The notes: generated from the sequence alone by a model not told the origin. A stretch of 36,823 nt of DNA from Micrococcales bacterium (GCA_024641015.1 JAHEDU010000036.1:1-36823), one strand, 5' to 3'; numbered from the stretch's first letter, positions 20,206-29,353 are shown. Numbers and translations are program-made.

Positions 20206-21701
20206 GCCGTGACTCCTGCCATCATTTGACCCAGCGTCTCGCGTGACGCCGACGCGTCAACGATTCCGATGATGCGCCCGCGGTACATGACCGCGATTCG
20301 GTCGGCCAGCGCGGTCACTTCATCGAGTTCCGTCGAGATGATGACGATCGGCTTCCCCGCGTCTCGCGTTGCAACGATTTGCTCGTGAATGAATTCGATC
20401 GAGCCGACGTCGACACCGCGCGTCGGCTGCGACGCGATGAGGAGCGAGAGATCGCGGCTCAGCTCGCGCGCGACAACGACCTTCTGCTGGTTACCACCGC
20501 TGAGCTGCTTGGCGAGCGTCTCTCGGCCGGGAGTGCGAACGTCGTATTCCTTAATTAGCTCGTCAGCGAGACGATCGCGGTTCGCGAAGTCGATCTGCAC
20601 ACCCTTCGCCCACGGCGGACCAAACGACTTGTTGAGCATGAGGTTCTCGGCGATCGTGAAGTCGCCAACGAGGCCGTCCTTCTTGCGGTCTTCCGGGATG
20701 TACCCGACTCCCGCGTCGATGACCTCGCGAACCGACGAGTCCGTGATGTCGAGGTCGCCGAGGATGATCGTTCCCTCTGTGGGTTCACGAAGTCCGACCA
20801 GCGCTTCGGCGAGCTCGGTCTGTCCGTTGCCCTGCACTCCGGCAATGGCGAGTACCTCGCCGCCGCGAACCTCGAATGACACGTCATCGACGACCTTGGT
20901 GTGGCGGTCGCCCACGACCGTCAGTCCCGAAACCTTCAGCCCAGTCGACCCGAGCACCGGCGGCTTCTTGTTGACATCAAGGTCAACCTCTCGGCCCACC
21001 ATCATCGTGGCGAGTTTCTCCGCGGAGTCGCTCGGCTTCGCGTCTCCGACGACCGCACCCAATCGAATGACCGTGATCTTGTCGGCGACGGCTTGCACCT
21101 CGCGAAGTTTGTGAGTGATGAAGACGATCGAGGTGCCCGCGCGAGCAAGGTCCTTCATGATTCCCATGAGTTCGTCCGTCTCCTGAGGAGTGAGGACTGC
21201 GGTCGGTTCGTCGAGGACGAGAACCTTGGCGTCGCGTGCGAGAGCCTTGATGATCTCGACGCGCTGTTGCGCACCGACCGGAAGGTCCTCGACCACAGCG
21301 TCGGGGTCGATGTCGAAACCGAATCGATCCGAAATCTCGCGAACGCGCGTGCGAGCAGACTCAAGGTCGAGAATACCGGCGACACCGGTTGGCTCGTTGC
21401 CGAGTACGACATTCTCGGCAACCGTGAAAACGGGGATGAGCATGAAGTGTTGGTGGACCATTCCGATGCCGGCCGCCATTGCGTCGCCGGGGCCCTTGAA
21501 TTTCTGGACGACATTGTCCAGCAGAATTTCTCCCTCGTCGGCCGTGTAGAGGCCGTAGAGGACGTTCATGAGAGTCGACTTGCCGGCGCCATTTTCGCCC
21601 AGCAGACTGTGGATCTCTCCTGGTTCAACCACGAGATCGATGCGGTCGTTGGCCACGAGCGAACCGAATCGCTTCGTAATGCCGCGGAGTTCCAGCTTCA
21701 T
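20202..21701 (-). CDS. ABC transporter ATP-binding protein (duplicated NBD, nucleoside/sugar type)
   Basis: GENGAGKSTLMNVLYG Walker A, LDEPTAVLTPQE, second domain QLSGGNQQKVVVARELSRD. Confidence 0.95.
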   Translation of the reverse strand: MKLELRGITKRFGSLVANDRIDLVVEPGEIHSLLGENGAGKSTLMNVLYGLYTADEGEILLDNVVQKFKGPGDAMAAGIGMVHQHFMLIPVFTVAENVVLGNEPTGVAGILDLESARTRVREISDRFGFDIDPDAVVEDLPVGAQQRVEIIKALARDAKVLVLDEPTAVLTPQETDELMGIMKDLARAGTSIVFITHKLREVQAVADKITVIRLGAVVGDAKPSDSAEKLATMMVGREVDLDVNKKPPVLGSTGLKVSGLTVVGDRHTKVVDDVSFEVRGGEVLAIAGVQGNGQTELAEALVGLREPTEGTIILGDLDITDSSVREVIDAGVGYIPEDRKKDGLVGDFTIAENLMLNKSFGPPWAKGVQIDFANRDRLADELIKEYDVRTPGRETLAKQLSGGNQQKVVVARELSRDLSLLIASQPTRGVDVGSIEFIHEQIVATRDAGKPIVIISTELDEVTALADRIAVMYRGRIIGIVDASASRETLGQMMAGVTA

Positions 21702-21724
21702 TGGTGTGTCCTTGATGATGTGAG

Positions 21725-21758
21725 CGGGGGCCGCCGAGACCAGTCTCGACGACCCCCG
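21725..21758 (-). other. intercistronic hairpin between BMP lipoprotein and ABC ATPase genes
   Basis: CGGGGG...CCCCCG outer stem (21725-21730/21753-21758) and CGAGA/TCTCG inner stem (21735-21739/21744-21748). Confidence 0.7.
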
Positions 21759-21759
21759 A

Positions 21760-21775
21760 CTTCGGCTAACCGAAG
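21760..21775 (-). other. second intercistronic hairpin directly after the BMP gene stop
   Basis: CTTCGG CTAA CCGAAG perfect 6-bp stem, next to the stop codon at 21777-21779. Confidence 0.65.
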
Positions 21776-21776
21776 C

Positions 21777-22850
21777 CTATCCGAGAGGGTTGATGTCTCC
21801 CGCGATGATGCCAGCCTTGAGTTCTTCAAGCTTGGCTTCGACATCGGCCTGCGACTGCTTGCCGGTGTAGTTGGTGATTGCCGACAAAGCGGTTCCACCG
21901 TTTTCGAGGGTTCCGATGTATGCGTCACCCGTGAATGCCTGCTTGTCAACGGCGATCGCCTTGATGATGTCGTAGACAGCGTTGGTCATGCGCTTCTCAG
22001 CCGAGGTGAGGACCCACTTCGAGTACTCGGGCGACGTTGCAGCGATGTCCTTGTCGACACCGATCATGCGTCCGTCGATACCAGCTTCGGTGATTGCTTC
22101 CGAAACCGCACCGAACTGGTCTCCACCGACCGGGAAGATGACGTCGGCGCCGGCCTGAATCTGGGCGGCGGCGATTGCCTTCGAGGTTCCCGAGTTGGGG
22201 GTGAAGTCACCGATGAAGTCACCGGTCTCGTTGGTGGGGTTCCAACCGACGACCTTGACGGTGGTGCCGTTGTCAGCACCCCACGCCTGAGCGCCGTAGT
22301 AGAAGCCGGTCATGAAGTCGGTGACAGCAGGGATCTGCATTCCACCGTAGGTTCCGACGACCTTCGAAGCCGACTGAGCGGCGGCGAGGTAACCGGCGAG
22401 GTACGACGACTGGTTCATCGAGTAACCGATGGGCTTGAGGTTGGTTGCACCGTTCGACCATCCGTCAACGGTGACGAAGTTGACCTCGGGGTTTGCTTCT
22501 GCTGCCTTGTTGACTGCGTCAACGAGGTTGAAGCCGACGGCGATGGTCAGGTCGCAGTTTGCGTCGATCATGGCCTGGAGGTTGGGTGCGAAGTCGTCGG
22601 GAGTGGTCGACTCTGCGTCCTGGATCTGGACACCGAGCTCGTCACGCGACTTGGTGAGTCCTTCGTAGACGGACTGGTTGAACGACTTGTCGTTCCACGA
22701 ACCTTCGTCCGAAACACCACACGCAAGGTAGTCGAGCTGTTCAACAGCAGACTGGCTCGCGTCGGGGGCGGCGGCACAGCCGGCGAGCACGAGACTCGCT
22801 GCTCCTGCCAAGGCAAGCCCGGAAAGGGCGCGCTTTGTGATTTTCTTCAC
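21777..22850 (-). CDS. BMP-family nucleoside-binding lipoprotein
   Basis: Signal peptide with lipobox MKKITKRALSGLALAGAASLVLAGCAAAP; ACGVSDEGSWNDKSFNQSVYEGL; GTG start with GAGAGGAAA upstream. Confidence 0.93.
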   Translation of the reverse strand: MKKITKRALSGLALAGAASLVLAGCAAAPDASQSAVEQLDYLACGVSDEGSWNDKSFNQSVYEGLTKSRDELGVQIQDAESTTPDDFAPNLQAMIDANCDLTIAVGFNLVDAVNKAAEANPEVNFVTVDGWSNGATNLKPIGYSMNQSSYLAGYLAAAQSASKVVGTYGGMQIPAVTDFMTGFYYGAQAWGADNGTTVKVVGWNPTNETGDFIGDFTPNSGTSKAIAAAQIQAGADVIFPVGGDQFGAVSEAITEAGIDGRMIGVDKDIAATSPEYSKWVLTSAEKRMTNAVYDIIKAIAVDKQAFTGDAYIGTLENGGTALSAITNYTGKQSQADVEAKLEELKAGIIAGDINPLG

Positions 22851-23020
22851 AGGGGATTTCCTCTCAATGGGGTGGCCCCGAGGCGACGGTTACCGCATCG
22901 TGAACCACCTATTGAGTTCATCCTATTGAGGTGCGGGAGTACCACAATCGGTATCGGCGGTATTTTGCCCAAACCGCCCCCAAATCGTTACATTTCGGAA
23001 ATCTGACAACGGATTTCGAC

Positions 23021-23032
23021 GTAAACGCTTAC
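23021..23032. promoter_or_regulatory. LacI-family-like operator candidate upstream of the BMP lipoprotein gene
   Basis: GTAAACGCTTAC: near-palindrome with central CG typical of LacI/CcpA-type operators; overlaps the 3' end of the guanylyltransferase gene. Confidence 0.4.
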
Positions 23033-24141
23033 AGGACGTCGTCGGCTCCAGTGCGTCGAATTGTCTCGACAATGTTCTTCACGCGTTGTGCATTTGCCGC
23101 GTTTGTCACGAGGAGTGCGTCATCGGTATCGACGATCACGATGTCCTTCACGCCAACCACAGAGATGAGTCGCTTGGTCTGCGACACGACCACTCCACTC
23201 GACCCTTCGTTCAACACGCGCGTGTTTTCACCCAGTGTGGCGAGCACGTTGGATCGGCCCTGATTGTGAAGTCGGGCAAGTGCGGCGAAGTCACCGACAT
23301 CGTCCCACCGGAACTCTCCCGGGATAACCGCGAGTCGCCCGTGTTCGGCGGCGGGTTCCGCCACTGCGTAATCGATGGCGACCGTCGGGATGAGCTTCCA
23401 GTTCTTGGCGACGACGTCGTCACGGTCGCGGGTGTCCCACGCGTCGGCAATCGCATCGATGGGCCCGGCAACATCCGGGCGGTTCGCGCGAAGTTCGTCC
23501 AACAAGACCGACGCCTTGGCGATGAACATTCCTGCGTTCCACAGGTGGCGGTCACCGTCGAAGTATTCGGTCGCGATTTCCACCTTGGGTTTTTCCGTGA
23601 ACGTCACGGCTCGGTGGGCGTGCGGTGCACCATCAACCGCGAGCGCCTCGCCAATCTCGATGTATCCGAAAGCCGTCGACGCCTCGGTCGGACGAATTCC
23701 GATGGTCACGATGTACCCCTCGCGGGCCGTCGCGATCGCTTCGCGCACGGCTTTGCCGAAACGGCGTTCGTCGGCGATGACATGGTCGGCGGCAAAGGAA
23801 CCAATAATTGCGTCCGGATTTCGCCTGGCGATGATCGCCGCCGCCAGCGCGATCGCCGCGGTGGAATCTTTCGGGTTAGGTTCGAGCACGAGGTTGGCCT
23901 TGTTGAGCTCCGGCAGTTCGCGACGAACCGTCTTCTTGTGGGCAACCCCGCACACGACGACGATGTTCTCGCCCGCCAACGGCTCGAGTCGGTTCCAGGT
24001 ATCCACCAAAAGTGAGTTGCCAGTACCCGCGAGATCGTGAAGGAATTTCGGCTCGTCTGCTCGCGAGAGCGGCCACAGGCGTGACCCGACTCCTCCCGCC
24101 GGGATGACGGCGTAGAAGTCGGAAGTGGCCGAGGTGGTCAT
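23029..24141 (-). CDS. mannose-1-phosphate guanylyltransferase
   Basis: YAVIPAGGVGSRLWPLSRADEPKFLHDL, EPNPKDSTAAIALAA, FTEKPKVEIA, WNAGMFI. Start at 24141 (MTTSATSDFY); the longer ORF to 24582 is an artefact. Confidence 0.93.
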   Translation of the reverse strand: MTTSATSDFYAVIPAGGVGSRLWPLSRADEPKFLHDLAGTGNSLLVDTWNRLEPLAGENIVVVCGVAHKKTVRRELPELNKANLVLEPNPKDSTAAIALAAAIIARRNPDAIIGSFAADHVIADERRFGKAVREAIATAREGYIVTIGIRPTEASTAFGYIEIGEALAVDGAPHAHRAVTFTEKPKVEIATEYFDGDRHLWNAGMFIAKASVLLDELRANRPDVAGPIDAIADAWDTRDRDDVVAKNWKLIPTVAIDYAVAEPAAEHGRLAVIPGEFRWDDVGDFAALARLHNQGRSNVLATLGENTRVLNEGSSGVVVSQTKRLISVVGVKDIVIVDTDDALLVTNAANAQRVKNIVETIRRTGADDVL

Positions 24142-24204
24142 GTCAAACAGCCTACGCGAGGGGGCTAGACTGAACCCAAAGTGGTCAAGTACAAGGAGGA
24201 CCGA

Positions 24205-24615
24205 GTGGGCGAATCCGTCACTCGTGAATCGCGAACAGTCATCGCAGGAACTCTCTATAGAGGACACGAAGGCATGTGGTCGTGGGTGCTTCATCGCATC
24301 ACCGGCATCGCCATCTACTTCTTCCTGTTGGTGCACGTTCTCGATACCGCAACGCTGCGCATCAGCCCTGAGGTTTACAACGGCGTGCTCGGCGCATACA
24401 AGACGCCCATCATGGGTATCGGTGAAGCCGGACTCGTCGGAGCCATCGTGTTCCACGCGCTCAACGGACTTCGCATCATCCTCGTCGACGCGACGAGCTG
24501 GGGCACTCGCCACCAGAAGAAGATGTTCTACATCGTTCTGGTCCTGTGGGCGATCCTCATGGCCGGGTTCCTCCCGCGCCACCTCATCAATGTCTTCACG
24601 GGAGGTGCAGAATGA
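24205..24615 (+). CDS. sdhC: succinate dehydrogenase cytochrome b556 subunit
   Basis: TLYRGHEGMWSWVLHRITGIAIYFFLLVHVLD, FHALNGLRIILVD. GTG at 24205 follows AAGGAGG (24193-24199); an alternative GTG lies at 24181. Confidence 0.92.
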   Translation: MGESVTRESRTVIAGTLYRGHEGMWSWVLHRITGIAIYFFLLVHVLDTATLRISPEVYNGVLGAYKTPIMGIGEAGLVGAIVFHALNGLRIILVDATSWGTRHQKKMFYIVLVLWAILMAGFLPRHLINVFTGGAE

Positions 24616-25013
24616 CCCGCGGCAAGTTTGAACGCCTCGGCTGGATTTTCATGCGCGTCTCGGGGTTCTTCCTGATCGCGCTGATCTTCACCCACCTGAT
24701 CGTCAACGTGCTTCAGGACGGTGGCGTCCACGCGATTGACTTCGCGTTCGTTGCCGGAAAACTCGCAAACCCGCTGTGGCAGTGGTTCGACGTCACGCTC
24801 TTGTGGCTCGCACTGATCCACGGAACGAACGGAATGCGCGTTGTCATCGAGGACTATGTCTACCGCCCGCTCCTCAAGCGAATCCTCCTCGGCGGACTCG
24901 CGGTGTCCACTGTGGTTCTCATCGTTCTCGGAACGCTCGTCATCTTCACGCTTGACCCGTGCCCGGCGGGTTCACCGGCGGATCTTCTGCCGTCGTTCTG
25001 TTCGGCCGGCTAG
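24612..25013 (+). CDS. sdhD: succinate dehydrogenase hydrophobic membrane anchor subunit
   Basis: Three TM segments, WIFMRVSGFFLIALIFTHLIVNVLQ, ALIHGTNGMRVVIEDYV; ATG overlaps the sdhC stop. Confidence 0.9.
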   Translation: MTRGKFERLGWIFMRVSGFFLIALIFTHLIVNVLQDGGVHAIDFAFVAGKLANPLWQWFDVTLLWLALIHGTNGMRVVIEDYVYRPLLKRILLGGLAVSTVVLIVLGTLVIFTLDPCPAGSPADLLPSFCSAG

Positions 25014-25035
25014 ACAGTTATATAAGGAGTAGTTC

Positions 25036-26784
25036 GTGACCACGGTTCACCACCACGAGTACGACGTCGTCATCGTTGGAGCCGGAGGCGCAGGAATGCG
25101 CGCCGCCATCGAATCGGCACCCAACGCCAAGACGGCCGTCATCTCGAAGCTGTACCCCACCCGTTCGCACACCGGTGCGGCTCAGGGCGGCATGGCGGCG
25201 GCACTCGCCAACGTCGAAGAGGACTCGTGGGAGTGGCACACGTTCGACACCGTGAAGGGTGGCGACTACCTGGTGGACCAGGACGCTGCCGAAATCCTCG
25301 CGCGTGAAGCGATCGACGCAGTTCTCGACCTCGAAAACATGGGACTTCCGTTCAACCGCACGCCCGACGGCAAGATCGATCAGCGTCGATTCGGTGGGCA
25401 CACCCGCGACCACGGAAAGGCGCCGGTTCGCCGCGCGTGCTACGCCGCCGACCGCACTGGCCACATGATTCTTCAGACGTTGTTCCAGAACTGCGTCAAG
25501 CTCGGCGTCGAGTTCTATAACGAGTTCTACGTTCTTGACCTGTTGCTCACCGACGTCAAGGGAACACAAACCGCTTCGGGCGTTGTCGCCTACGAGCTGT
25601 CGACGGGCGACATCCACGTCTTCAACGCCACCTCGGTCGTCTTCGCGACGGGTGGTTTCGGCAAGATGTTCAAGACCACCTCGAACGCGCACACCCTTAC
25701 CGGTGACGGCGTCGGTATCGCATGGCGCAAGGGAATCCCGCTCGAGGACATGGAGTTCTTCCAGTTCCACCCGACCGGGCTCGCCGGACTCGGCATCCTC
25801 CTCACCGAGGGTGCACGTGGAGAGGGCGCGATTCTTCGCAACGCGAGCGGTGAACGTTTCATGGAGCGTTACGCACCGACCATCAAGGACCTCGCGCCGC
25901 GTGACATCATCTCGCGCTGCATGGTTCAAGAGGTTGCCGAAGGGCGCGGTGCCGGTCCGAACAAGGACTACGTCCTTCTCGACTGCACGCACCTCGGTGC
26001 CGAAGTTCTCGAGACCAAGCTTCCCGACATCACCGAGTTCGCCCGCACGTACCTGGGCGTCGACCCGGTTGTTGAACCCGTCCCCGTCATGCCCACCGCG
26101 CACTACGCGATGGGCGGAATCCCGACGAACGTCAACGCCGAGGTCTTGCTCGACAACACGACCGTCATCCCCGGACTCTACGCCGCGGGCGAGTGCGCGT
26201 GTGTGTCGGTCCACGGGTCGAACCGCTTGGGCACCAACTCGCTGCTGGACATCAACGTGTTCGGAAAGCGAGCCGGCCGAAACGCGGCCGAATACGCGAA
26301 CAAGGCAAAGCGCCCCGAGCTCCCGAAGGCGGCCGAGAAGTTCGTCGTCGATCTGATTGACTCTGCCCGCACCGCGGACGGCACGGAATCGGTCGCCACG
26401 ATCCGCAAGGAACTTCAGGTCGAGATGGACCGCAACGCCCAGGTGTTCCGCACCGAAGAGTCGCTCGGTCACGCACAAAAGGTCATTCAGGACCTTCGCA
26501 AGCGCTACACGAAGATCGGTATCCACGACCGAGGACAGCGCTTCAACACCGACCTGCTCGAAGCAGTAGAGCTTGGATTCTTGCTCGACCTCGCCGAGGT
26601 CGTCGTGGTGTCGGCCCGCAACCGCAAGGAAAGCCGCGGCGGACACATGCGCGACGACTTCCCAGATCGCGATGACAAGGGTTATATGCAGCACACGATG
26701 GCGTACAAGAAGGGCGAGAAAATCGCGCTTGATTGGAAGCCCGTCGTCATCACCAACTACCCGCCGATGGAGAGGAAGTACTAA
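25036..26784 (+). CDS. sdhA: succinate dehydrogenase flavoprotein subunit
   Basis: [73 protein letters not shown] then GTG start. Confidence 0.97.
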   Translation: MTTVHHHEYDVVIVGAGGAGMRAAIESAPNAKTAVISKLYPTRSHTGAAQGGMAAALANVEEDSWEWHTFDTVKGGDYLVDQDAAEILAREAIDAVLDLENMGLPFNRTPDGKIDQRRFGGHTRDHGKAPVRRACYAADRTGHMILQTLFQNCVKLGVEFYNEFYVLDLLLTDVKGTQTASGVVAYELSTGDIHVFNATSVVFATGGFGKMFKTTSNAHTLTGDGVGIAWRKGIPLEDMEFFQFHPTGLAGLGILLTEGARGEGAILRNASGERFMERYAPTIKDLAPRDIISRCMVQEVAEGRGAGPNKDYVLLDCTHLGAEVLETKLPDITEFARTYLGVDPVVEPVPVMPTAHYAMGGIPTNVNAEVLLDNTTVIPGLYAAGECACVSVHGSNRLGTNSLLDINVFGKRAGRNAAEYANKAKRPELPKAAEKFVVDLIDSARTADGTESVATIRKELQVEMDRNAQVFRTEESLGHAQKVIQDLRKRYTKIGIHDRGQRFNTDLLEAVELGFLLDLAEVVVVSARNRKESRGGHMRDDFPDRDDKGYMQHTMAYKKGEKIALDWKPVVITNYPPMERKY

Positions 26785-27515
26785 TGAGCGAGCTAGGCGT
26801 GGTTCAGTCTTTCACCGTCACCTTCATCGTGCGCCGGTTCAACCCCGAGACGGACGCCGAGCCGTACTGGCAGGACTTTGACGTCGAGATGTTCTCGACC
26901 GACCGTGTCCTCGACGGCCTCCACAAAATCAAGTGGGACGTCGACGGTTCGCTGTCATTCCGTCGCTCGTGCGCTCACGGCATTTGTGGTTCGGACGCGA
27001 TGCGCATCAACGGCCGTAACCGACTCGCCTGCAAGACGCTGATCAAAGACCTCGACATCTCGAAGCCCGTCTACGTCGAAGCGATCAAGGGACTCCCTCT
27101 CGAGAAGGACCTCATCGTCGACATGGAGCCGTTCTTCGCCGCATACCGCGAGGTTCAACCGTTCCTTCAGACGTCGGCGAAGCCCGAGAAGGAACACCTT
27201 CAGTCGGTCGAGCAGCGCGAGCGTTTCGATGACACCACCAAGTGCATCCTCTGCGCAGCGTGCACCACGTCGTGCCCCGTCTTTTGGACTGACGGTCAGT
27301 ACTTCGGCCCGGCCGCAATCGTTGCAGCGCACCGTTTCATCTTCGATTCGCGTGACGAGGAAGCCCAGGTTCGCCTCGACATCCTCAACTCGAAGGAAGG
27401 CGTGTGGCGTTGCCGCACCACCTTCAACTGCTCCGAGGCCTGCCCTCGCGGTATCGAGGTCACCAAGGCGATCTCCGAAGTGAAGCAAGCCGCCATTCGC
27501 GGCGTTCGTCTGTAG
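26784..27515 (+). CDS. sdhB: succinate dehydrogenase iron-sulfur subunit
   Basis: SCAHGICGSDAMRINGRNRLAC (2Fe-2S), CILCAACTTSCPVFW and CRTTFNCSEACPRGIEV; ATG overlaps the sdhA stop (TAATG). Confidence 0.96.
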   Translation: MSELGVVQSFTVTFIVRRFNPETDAEPYWQDFDVEMFSTDRVLDGLHKIKWDVDGSLSFRRSCAHGICGSDAMRINGRNRLACKTLIKDLDISKPVYVEAIKGLPLEKDLIVDMEPFFAAYREVQPFLQTSAKPEKEHLQSVEQRERFDDTTKCILCAACTTSCPVFWTDGQYFGPAAIVAAHRFIFDSRDEEAQVRLDILNSKEGVWRCRTTFNCSEACPRGIEVTKAISEVKQAAIRGVRL

Positions 27516-27581
27516 CCGTCGGCACTCGCTCGTCGCCCCGATGCGACACGCGCGACCCCCGTTTGCTCTTGCGTTCCCACA

Positions 27582-27615
27582 CAAATGGGAGTAAACAAAG
27601 AGAAACAAACATTTG
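27582..27615. promoter_or_regulatory. operator-like repeat cluster upstream of fruR
   Basis: AAACAAA at 27593-27599 and 27603-27609 (10-bp period), flanked by CAAATG (27582-27587) and its inverse CATTTG (27610-27615). Confidence 0.45.
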
Positions 27616-27629
27616 GCCAAGGACGGTAA

Positions 27630-28391
27630 ATGTACGCACCGGAGCGTCACCGCGCGATTCTCGAGACTGCTCGAGTCGCCGGACGAGTAGAGGTCAGGAG
27701 CCTCGCTCGTGATCTTGAGGTGACGCCCGAAACAATTCGCCGCGACCTCACCGCTCTCGAACGTCGTGGACTTCTGCTTCGCGCACACGGTGGCGCAGTG
27801 CCAATTGAGCGAACCACTCTCGAGCCGACCGTCGACCAGCGCGACCTGGAATCGGTGAACGAGAAGGAAGCGATCGCGCAGGCGGCACTCAAGGAGATCA
27901 CCAAGGACCTCTCGATCATCCTCGACTCGGGAACCACCACAATGCGACTTGCCCAGATTCTTCCGTCGAACCTCAACCTCACCGTCGTCACCAACTCGAT
28001 GCCCATCGCGGCGCAGTTGGCGGGCAAGCCTGGCATCACGCTTCACGTTCTCGGCGGGCACGTTCGCGAAAACACCCTCGCGGCGGTCGGACCGTGGGCG
28101 TGGGACGCACTCGAGCACATCTCGGTCGACATCGCGTTCATCGGCGCGAACGGCATCACCGCGGAGCGTGGGCTGACCACTCCCGACGTCGATGAGGCAC
28201 GCGTCAAGAGCGCTTTCGTCGAAAAGGGCCGCCGTGTCATCGCGCTTGCTGACCACACCAAGTTTGGACGCGAAGACTTTGCGCTCGTTGCACCGATGTT
28301 CTCGGTCGACACCGTGATCACCGATGCCGGAATCGACGACGAGGCCGCCAAGGAACTCGAGGCGTTGGGGATTGAGGTGGTGTACGCGTGA
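27630..28391 (+). CDS. fruR: DeoR-family transcriptional regulator of the fructose operon
   Basis: N-terminal HTH (RVEVRSLARDLEVTPETIRRDLTALERRGLLLRAHGGA), C-terminal DeoR sugar-sensing domain (LDSGTTTMRLA, FIGANGI); overlaps fruK. Confidence 0.88.
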   Translation: MYAPERHRAILETARVAGRVEVRSLARDLEVTPETIRRDLTALERRGLLLRAHGGAVPIERTTLEPTVDQRDLESVNEKEAIAQAALKEITKDLSIILDSGTTTMRLAQILPSNLNLTVVTNSMPIAAQLAGKPGITLHVLGGHVRENTLAAVGPWAWDALEHISVDIAFIGANGITAERGLTTPDVDEARVKSAFVEKGRRVIALADHTKFGREDFALVAPMFSVDTVITDAGIDDEAAKELEALGIEVVYA

Positions 28392-29353
28392 TTATCACCG
28401 TGACCCCGAACCCCGCGATTGACGTGACGCTCGAAGTGGAAAACCTCGAGCTGGGCGAAGTCAACCGCACGACGGACAAGCACCGCGACCCGGCGGGCAA
28501 GGGAATCAATGTCGCCCGTGCACTGTCGAAAAACAAGCACCAGACGATCGCGGTCTTCCCCGCTGACGCGGTCAACGGTTCGTGGATTGTCCGCGCGCTG
28601 GCCGAAGCAGGCGTCGAGACGTTCACGACCCCGATGTTGGGCGAGGTCCGCAACAACTACACCATCGTCGACGGCAACGGTTTGACGACGAAGATCAACG
28701 AGCCCGGTCCGGTTCTCACCCCCGCAGAGGTCGACGCTCTTCTCGAAAAGGTTGAATGGCGCCTCGATGATCACCCGACGTGGTTGGTCGCAGCCGGCAG
28801 CCTTCCGCGCGGAGTCGACGCCGACTTCCTCGTCGAACTTGGGAACCGCGCGTCCGCCAAGAACGTCCGTTTCGCGGTCGACACCTCGGGCGCGAGCCTC
28901 GCCCGCATCACCGCGGCCGGTTCACCCGACCTCATCAAGCCCAACCTCGAGGAACTCAGCGAACTCGTCGGTCGTGAACTCGAGACCGTTGGCGATGTCG
29001 TCGATGCCGCCCGTTCGGTGTTGCCCCGCGGCGAAGTTCTCATCAGCCTCGGCGAAAACGGTGCGTTGCTCGTGACACACGATTCCGTGATCTGGGCAGG
29101 ACACCCGCCCGTCACCGTCGACAGCACCGTTGGCGCCGGTGACTCTGCCCTTGCCGGCTATCTTTCGGTATCGTCGAAGGGCAATTTCCCCACCATTCAC
29201 CACGCCGCACTGGCAACCGCTGTTGCCTGGGGTTCTGCGGCTGTTACCCTACCAGCGACAACCGTTCCGGGACCCGGTGACATCGACGTTGCGCGGGTCA
29301 GTGTGATTGATAACCCACCAGTTCAGAAAACGATCAAGGAGCTGTCAGCATGA
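28388..29353 (+). CDS. fruK: 1-phosphofructokinase
   Basis: MIITVTPNPAIDVTLEVENL, PAGKGINVARAL, STVGAGDSALAGYL PfkB signature. Confidence 0.94.
   Translation: MIITVTPNPAIDVTLEVENLELGEVNRTTDKHRDPAGKGINVARALSKNKHQTIAVFPADAVNGSWIVRALAEAGVETFTTPMLGEVRNNYTIVDGNGLTTKINEPGPVLTPAEVDALLEKVEWRLDDHPTWLVAAGSLPRGVDADFLVELGNRASAKNVRFAVDTSGASLARITAAGSPDLIKPNLEELSELVGRELETVGDVVDAARSVLPRGEVLISLGENGALLVTHDSVIWAGHPPVTVDSTVGAGDSALAGYLSVSSKGNFPTIHHAALATAVAWGSAAVTLPATTVPGPGDIDVARVSVIDNPPVQKTIKELSA

Noticed and set aside
20901-23006. 701-aa plus-strand ORF, the longest in the track
   Set aside because: Antisense to the ABC ATPase and BMP lipoprotein genes, which have clear motifs; composition (Arg/Asp/Val/Gly rich, no recognisable domain) is typical of GC-rich shadow ORFs.
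24142-24582. N-terminal extension of the guanylyltransferase ORF (23029..24582)
   Set aside because: Extension is antisense to sdhC; conserved homology begins just after MTTSATSDFYAVIPAGG at 24141.
25018-26694. 558-aa minus-strand ORF opposite sdhA
   Set aside because: Shadow ORF; sdhA motifs are unambiguous on the plus strand.
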